A program made the position numbers and the translations under genes. The notes beneath the pieces are model-generated. The model was not told the DNA's origin. It did not search any database and saw only the letters and a list, made by a program, of their open reading frames with translations. A DNA stretch of 64,000 nucleotides. Source: Epiperipatus broadwayi. Taxonomy: Eukaryota; Onychophora; Udeonychophora; Euonychophora; Peripatidae. The stretch covers positions 3,738,501-3,802,500 of the forward strand of contig JAQFVV010000030.1 in the NCBI GenBank assembly GCA_028023455.1. Direction: 5' to 3'. Numbering within the stretch: the first letter of the stretch is position 1; every line of letters starts with the position of its first letter. Below, one piece after another: positions 58,589-64,000 of the stretch.

Positions 58589-58835
58589 ATACATAACACT
58601 AAGTAAAAAAGATAAATAAATAAATACATTGATGCTCTGTAGGAAAATCATGCAAAAATAAATTTTATAAATAGTTATTTATTATTTATTACTTTTTTTT
58701 TAAACCATAGGTTATTGATTCAATGCAGTTTGAGATATATGATATCAGATATCAGAAATGAAGTAATAGATTTTACATATGCAATAGCAATATTTGAAAT
58801 ACAGGCACTCTTCATATACCTGGAGCTTAATTGCA
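58589..58835. other. Short AT-rich spacer
   Basis: Nothing seen. Confidence 0.4.
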
Positions 58836-58922
58836 AATATGTGTGTGATCATGTGTGTCAGTGATATGAGATAGTGTGGATAGTTGAAAGGTGCTTGAAA
58901 GTCTGAGTTCAAATCCCCTATA
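58836..58922 (+). mobile_element. Second SINE-like family, copy 4, truncated
   Basis: gtgtgtgatcatgtgtgtca, gtgatatgagatagtgtgg and the B-box-like gtctgagttcaaatcccc. Lacks the 5' part seen in copies 2 and 3. Confidence 0.6.
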
Positions 58923-59603
58923 TATGCAATAGCAGTATTGGCCCTACAAATAATGCACATAATCATAAAAGAATATAACATAATACTCTTATGAGCTATA
59001 AAATATGATTTGTTTATCATAAATATAACATAAAATATTAATCTCTAATTTTATAAAAATTAATTAATTTTTTGAATGTTTATCAGAAAAGCATTACACA
59101 CGGTATCAATCTATAAAAACATATTGTTTAAATATTTCTAAGCAATACTCATAAAATGATTGATGTTTCAATTTGATAACTCATTAACTAAGAAATGTTT
59201 TAATTAATTATAATAACAGAAAAACACTACTTTTTAATTGAAATATTATCTCTTGCTAAAATCTTGGTATATTTTATTTAACTAAAATAACTTATGTTCT
59301 CAAAATTATTAATTATTCAATGTATGAAAGTTGTTTTTAAATTTGTTTTTACCTAAATCAATTTGACCTTTCAGAATGTTATCTTTGCACTTTTTTTAGT
59401 TCCTTTATTAATTACAGTAAATTGGATACTATCATTTTATTCAGTTATGTAAAAAGATGTTTAAAGAGAATAAATATTTCATTAAATAATCTAATTGTAA
59501 TTACTAAGTTTTCCATGTCAGTAAGACACTAGCGTAATTTCAGACACTAGATCTAAAAATACCAATTCAAATCCAGCATTTATCTAAAAGTTAACTATTA
59601 AGT
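58923..59603. other. AT-rich spacer, nothing recognised
   Basis: No gene or defined repeat. Confidence 0.4.
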
Positions 59604-59610
59604 AGAAAAT

Positions 59611-59717
59611 TGTCAAGCATTGGTGGTCGTGAGATCAGCGACAGCTGCTTTACAAGCAGTTGTCCCAGGTTAGTGGGTTCACTTCCCGGCTGATGCTATG
59701 ACACATGAGAAAAAAAA
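59611..59717 (+). mobile_element. tRNA-related SINE with 7-bp TSD
   Basis: Direct repeats agaaaat at 59604-59610 and 59718-59724. gtcaagcattggtggtcgtg, gctgctttacaagcagttgt, gtgggttcacttcccgg, gatgctatgacacatgag and an A-tail. One of the best-preserved copies of the common subfamily. Confidence 0.85.
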
Positions 59718-59724
59718 AGAAAAT

Positions 59725-60171
59725 CTGAAATTTTCAGACACCTATATTATTTTTATTTACAAGCTTAAAAAAAATGGTCATGTGATATATGACTTTATTT
59801 TTTTTTATTGGCTGTTCTTCAGTAGTGCTTTAATTTGCAAGTTCAAATTTTAAAAAGGCATTCTTACAGCATTTTTTTAAAAAAGCAAAATAGGAAGATA
59901 ATAGCTTTTTGATTAATGGCATTCAAATACTAACAATGCAATAAATTTAGGTAAGCAAAACTTTCTGTAAACAATAGATTCATAGTTGTTGGAACAGACA
60001 ATTATCTGCTGACCTTTTTAAAAAAACATCATAGTTTGGATGTTTATTTCATTGTTTGAATATATTTAAAATGTTGTATCCAATATAGATAGTTAAAAAA
60101 TTATACATATCTTTGAGAACTTATAAAACTGACAGTAACGTGTGTAAATATTATTCATTAAGCGCAAGCGG
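59725..60171. other. AT-rich spacer, nothing recognised
   Basis: No feature seen. Confidence 0.4.
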
Positions 60172-60447
60172 TTCGCAATTAAAGTAAAAGGCTGAAACCT
60201 TCTTGCATGCACATTTTAAAATGCTTATATGACAGCCAATCATGCTTGTAAGTCAAAATGCTTCAGACTGGCTTATATATATAGAAATTTAAGTAAAAAA
60301 GGTGGAACCACCTTTTTTTAATAAAATCTCTGTCTTGTGTTATGGCTTGAGAGCTACCTATACAATCATCATTACATCTGATTAGCTGTTATATAAGCAT
60401 TTTAAATGTGTGTGAGAGAAGGTTTCAATCTTTCATTTAATTACATA
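60172..60447. repeat. Foldback element with a central hairpin
   Basis: Arms about 60172-60245 (aattaaagtaaaaggctgaa..cttatatgacagc) and about 60382-60447 (agctgttatataagca..aggtttcaatctttcat) pair. The centre has an 11-bp hairpin aaaaaaggtgg, aa, ccacctttttt at 60295-60318, and words of the dispersed family of 46.3 kb (agactggcttatata, tcttgtgttatgg). Confidence 0.7.
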
Positions 60448-60901
60448 TCTTTGAGGAAAATTTGTTTAACAAAATTGAACAATTTAGATGAGGTGTGTAT
60501 AAATCTATTTCCTTTTTTCTCCCAATTCTCATTTTTTATAAACAGAGTGACTCTCCTTGGATAAATATTAAATACATTTCAAAATATGACAAACAAATAG
60601 TAGATTTATTTTATACTTTTGTTTTTAACTTTTAGAGTAAGGCATTAAAACTATTAAATAATTTTTTTTAAAAAAAAGTAATATTAATTGTTTTGGCAGA
60701 GAGAAAAAACTTTCTTCCTCACTTCAAAAAGTTTTTTGTTGTTGTCCTTATACAATTTATTGAATAAAGTTATATTACTTATAAGAAAAAAATGATAAAA
60801 ATTAAAAAAACAAAAGATTAAGGTTATATAATAATTACAATTAAATTTTTAATGTAAAATAATAGTAGAAAAGAATGATAATAAAACTAAATTCATTCCA
60901 A
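60448..60901. other. AT-rich spacer, nothing recognised
   Basis: No feature seen. Confidence 0.4.
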
Positions 60902-60988
60902 ATACATATATATATATATATATATATATATGTATTTGTATATATTTATATTCCAATATATATATATATATATATATATATTGGAATA
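60902..60988. repeat. Two adjacent AT palindromes
   Basis: Two (AT)n cores, each closed by unique inverted arms: atacatat..atatgtat at 60902-60936 and tattccaat..attggaata at 60949-60988. Confidence 0.85.
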
Positions 60989-61089
60989 TAGTATATATAC
61001 ATTTACAAATGTATATGCTACTGAATAATGCTAGCTATAGCTAATACTTATTTGTATATTTTTGTATTACTATATTAAATTCATAAGAG

Positions 61090-61531
61090 TTGTAATTATA
61101 TTTTATTGAGCATACAGGAAGTATATGTTAATACTTAAACAGGCTTTAACCTGTAATGAATGTGCCTTAAAATTTCTAATAGTCAAGCAATATTATTTTG
61201 ACAATAGAGAGACCTCACAAACCATGACACAAGATAGTGACTTTTATAAAGATAAGAGTAGTCATCTTACCTTTAACCTAAATTTCTACTTATATAGGCC
61301 AATCTGAAGCAACCTGATTTGGGAATGTGAAGTTGTTGTTCTCTTCACTGTTTAAGTCCACTCTTTCCTTTATTAATTAACCTATATGGAATCTTGGGAT
61401 TTACAGTGAGTTAATGCTGCGATCTTAATACTGGAAAATCTACAAATTATTGTACAGTTGTAATTATATTTTATTGAGCGCACAGGAAATATATATAAAT
61501 ACTTAAACAGGTTTTAACCTGTACGAATGTG
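61090..61531. repeat. Direct repeats flanking a dispersed-family segment
   Basis: 61090-61165 and 61456-61530 share gttgtaattatattttattg, agc.cacaggaa, atacttaaacagg and ttaacctgta. Between them, 61185-61340 matches, in reverse, the dispersed repeat of 46.3-46.8 kb (cacaagatagtgactttta, gtcatcttaccttta, taggccaatctgaagca). The layout suggests short terminal direct repeats of about 75 bp, or a duplication caused by recombination. Confidence 0.65.
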
Positions 61532-61739
61532 CAAGATTAATTTCAGTTTTGCTATTATTATTTATCTTGCGGACTACATTAAAAGCATGCTCTGCTTTTA
61601 ATATTCCATAGCAAAATCACTCTGTTTAACATATTGACTTGCTGTATTGTATAATTTATGGTTTATGTAAAGAGTTTAATGTATGTTGACTACATGGCCA
61701 TTATGTTTACTTTTAATATTTTAATCAGAAGACTTGTTT
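61532..61739. other. Short AT-rich spacer
   Basis: Nothing seen. Confidence 0.4.
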
Positions 61740-62478
61740 TTTATAAAAAATATACTTAAATGTTATCCAAAAATTAAGTTATTACTATATCTGATAAAGC
61801 AAATAGTTTCTATTTATTAACAATCATTTTTTAAAGAGTTTTAATTAATTTACCATAATAAATATTTTATTTTTTTCCCCCCAAAAAAAAAGCTTAATTA
61901 TTTTTTTTATCAAAACTTTACAAAAAATTTAAATAAAAGTTTTAAATATTTAATTAATTCATTAATTTAAAAAAATAATTATAATTATATTCATTAAATA
62001 GAATAATAATACTAAAAATTTCTATCTCATTAAAGCTAACATTTATTATTTAAAAAAATATTTATAATTTAATATGTTAACCCATAATATATTTTTTTAT
62101 ATGTGAGATAAAATTTACAATTGAATGTGCAATATTTTTTGTATGTGTATAATTTTTTGCATATATATATTTATTATATACATGAATTTTTAATTTTATT
62201 ATTTTTTTAATTAATAAATTTATTATTATTTAATTAATGAATTAAGTATTTTTATTTTTATTATTCTTTTTAATTACTATGTTTATTATTACTTAATTAA
62301 TGAATTAAGTAAATATTTAAACATTTTATTTATAAATTTTTACAACATGAAAGAAAATATGTAAGATGTTTATTATGATAGAAAAAAATATTAATCTATA
62401 AGAACTATTTGCTTTATCAGACATGGGAATAACTTTTAATTTTTGGATATCATTTAATTACATTTTCTAATGAAACCG
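61740..62478. repeat. TIR element of about 740 bp, extremely AT-rich
   Basis: Left end about 61740-61815 (aaaatatacttaaatgttat, ccaaaaattaagttatta, tctgataaagcaaatagttt) and right end about 62400-62478 (aactatttgctttatcaga, aataacttttaatttttgg, atatcatttaattacatttt) are inverted copies. The interior is nearly pure A/T with many ttaattaat words. Non-coding; MITE-like. Confidence 0.75.
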
Positions 62479-63299
62479 AATCCCATTTATATGTACAATA
62501 TATACATAGTAGCTGCAATACATGCTATACTTTGTTCCAAGCCCCCTTACATACCTTGTACATCATGTATAATGGCTTATATTTTGTTGATAAACTTTGA
62601 TTTAAACCCCTGCTTATGAGTGATCCGAGTTTTTAAACACCTGACTCAGTAGCACAACCAGCAATATTCTGTGCTCATTGACCTCAGGTTTTATTCCCTT
62701 ATGTTGCATCATTTGATTGTGCTCAAACAGAATCCTATTTCATTTTCTGACCACTACTGAACAAAGTCTCACTAATTTACATTCTACTTTAATTTGCCTT
62801 CATAAAATCATCTAGGACCTTTTCCATCATCCACCACTAAGTTTCTGTTTCCTGAAACTTACATTACACTGTTCAAGCTAGAACATATAATCCCAAACCC
62901 AGTTAAAAATATATAGCTTTTATTAATGTTTTGTCATTTAACATTCAACATTTAACACATCAACATCCCCTGCCTTTTTATCTCTCAGTACTGTCTGAAG
63001 ATTCCATGCATGCCATGCATTGTCATGGCTAAATCCACTCACTACATGTATAACTACCTATATAAGCTTACCCAAGCCTATGGCTATACCTGTAATTAGC
63101 TTAAACTATCTTGCCACCAAGAAAAGAAAACTTTGCCTCAATCACCAGTATATATAGAGAAGGGGATACATATGTTGGACCCTTATCCACCCCTCAACCA
63201 TAAAACTACCCATGTTACTACAGTCTGAAGATAGCACATGTGTAGGCTTGAGCATCATACACCCTATATATTTATTTATTTATTTCAAAGAAAAGTCCC
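62479..63299. other. Spacer, possibly 5' remains of the next LINE
   Basis: Less AT-rich than the rest of the window, with C-rich plus-strand words resembling diverged coding sequence, but no block can be assigned. At 62640-62700 a degraded tRNA-like arrangement (cagtagcacaaccagc, then gacctcaggttttattccc) is seen; too weak to call. Confidence 0.25.
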
Positions 63300-64000
63300 A
63301 AGCAGATAATATCTTTAAATTGCTACCATGCCTCTTTGAATCACCAGAAACTGACACTCTATATAAGATTGCATAATTTAATGCCAATCTTATCACCCTA
63401 GAACCACTTATTCATTTTATCACTCTATGTCTTTGGGATCTCACTAATTACTTATCCCAAAGAATATATGACATTTAATGGTCTATATCCTATTGTCATC
63501 ATACCATTTATCAAAAAACCAGACCACATTTCCACTATCAACAACTTATGGCCAATTTCTATGGGTTCACTAGGTATTAAGATACTGAACAAGATGATTA
63601 AAAATCAAATAGAATCACACATATTTCCTTTGATCTCAAACATATAGTTTGCTAAGAAAAATTTATCTGCTGCATAAGCTGCACTTATGTTTAGAGAAGT
63701 TATGAAGTTCAATCTAGGAGAGCAAGAGATATGCTTCTATTGCAGTATAGCTTTCCATCTAAGCTGCACTCAATTCAACAACTATTAACTTCCTAATTGA
63801 TATGCTTGCCAATACCACCATCTTTCCCACAATGATATATCTAATTACCAACTCTGCTTAATGGGGAAATCCATATCACTCTTAATGGGAAAAATCATCC
63901 TTCACATCTACTCATCCATGTCACAAGGATCACCTCTTATCTCACTGTTTTTCATCTTAAATATTAACTCATTTTTAAACAGATAAACTAAGGATTATTA
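63300..64000 (+). pseudogene. LINE reverse transcriptase fragment, runs off the window
   Basis: A plus-strand frame near 63482-63655 reads VIIPFIKKPDHISTINN, then LWPISMGSLGIKILNKMI and KNQIESHIFPLIS. This follows the reverse transcriptase order 'P..KK.D...NYRPIS..S...K..EK.....' of CR1/jockey-like LINEs. A later frame (LMGKSISLLMGKIILHIYSS, then MSQGSPLISLFFILNINSF near 63860-63970) matches the VNG..S...GVPQGS.LSPLLF..YI block. Stops and frameshifts throughout; the catalytic double aspartate would lie beyond position 64000. It is a different element from the RTE and L1/Tx1-like copies. Confidence 0.55.

Noticed and set aside
60295-60325. Rho-independent-like terminator (11-bp hairpin plus T-run)
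   Set aside because: The genome is eukaryotic, and the hairpin lies in the centre of a foldback element with no gene upstream.

Overview
The window looks like non-coding DNA from an AT-rich animal genome, by eye about three quarters A+T. It is almost entirely transposable-element debris. The signs are a BED-finger hAT transposon, RTE-type and L1/Tx1-like LINE remnants, a Penelope-like GIY-YIG fragment, tRNA-derived SINEs with target-site duplications (TSDs), many foldback elements, and long (AT)n and (TAA)n microsatellites. Nothing bacterial or viral is visible. This mixture is common in invertebrates such as molluscs, cnidarians and chelicerates; the species cannot be fixed from the sequence. 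I recognise no intact host gene. Three minus-strand segments (3287-3522, about 4630-4866, 48767-49038) read like exons of unknown genes, and each contains in-frame stops.

Layout. 0-3 kb: a complete but dead hAT element with 8-bp TSDs. 3-5 kb: exon-like segments and a short tandem repeat. 5.4-20 kb: foldback elements, SINEs, two LINE 3' fragments and a Penelope-like C-terminus. 20.3-25.3 kb: a near full-length decayed RTE element and a second RTE copy in opposite orientation, tail to tail, the second split by a foldback element. 27-28.6 kb: a 1.5-kb TIR element with internal tandem repeats. 30-36 kb: two members of another TIR family, with an L1/Tx1-like LINE between them that is framed by (TAA)n. 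37-45 kb: nested foldbacks, a LINE split by a SINE, and a foldback split by a SINE. 46-49 kb: dispersed repeats, an RTE fragment and an exon-like segment. 50-59 kb: a cluster of the ribozyme-like family, the 5' half of an RTE, four tRNA-Gly-related SINEs and a second SINE-like family. 60-64 kb: AT palindromes, a TIR element and a LINE fragment that runs off the window.

The main result is a repeat family with six loci (14.9, 24.4, 40.7, 50.1, 51.5 and 58.1 kb) whose unit contains a type-I hammerhead-ribozyme-like motif. It has a CUGAUGA core, a GGC/GCC stem II, GAAA, a self-complementary ACUAGU stem III, a GUC cleavage triplet, and a two-part stem I with an internal loop. One locus carries a unit repeated directly with a period of about 452 bp; others are head-to-head. 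This fits a retrozyme-like element: a small circular or tandem RNA copied back into DNA. A separate insertion of about 68 bp at 55.84 kb consists of little but a second, different hammerhead-like fold and is flanked by a 14-bp direct repeat. A Penelope-like remnant, the class of retroelement associated with hammerheads and proposed to move retrozymes, lies in the same window. Ribozyme activity is inferred, not shown; several core residues are mutated in most copies.
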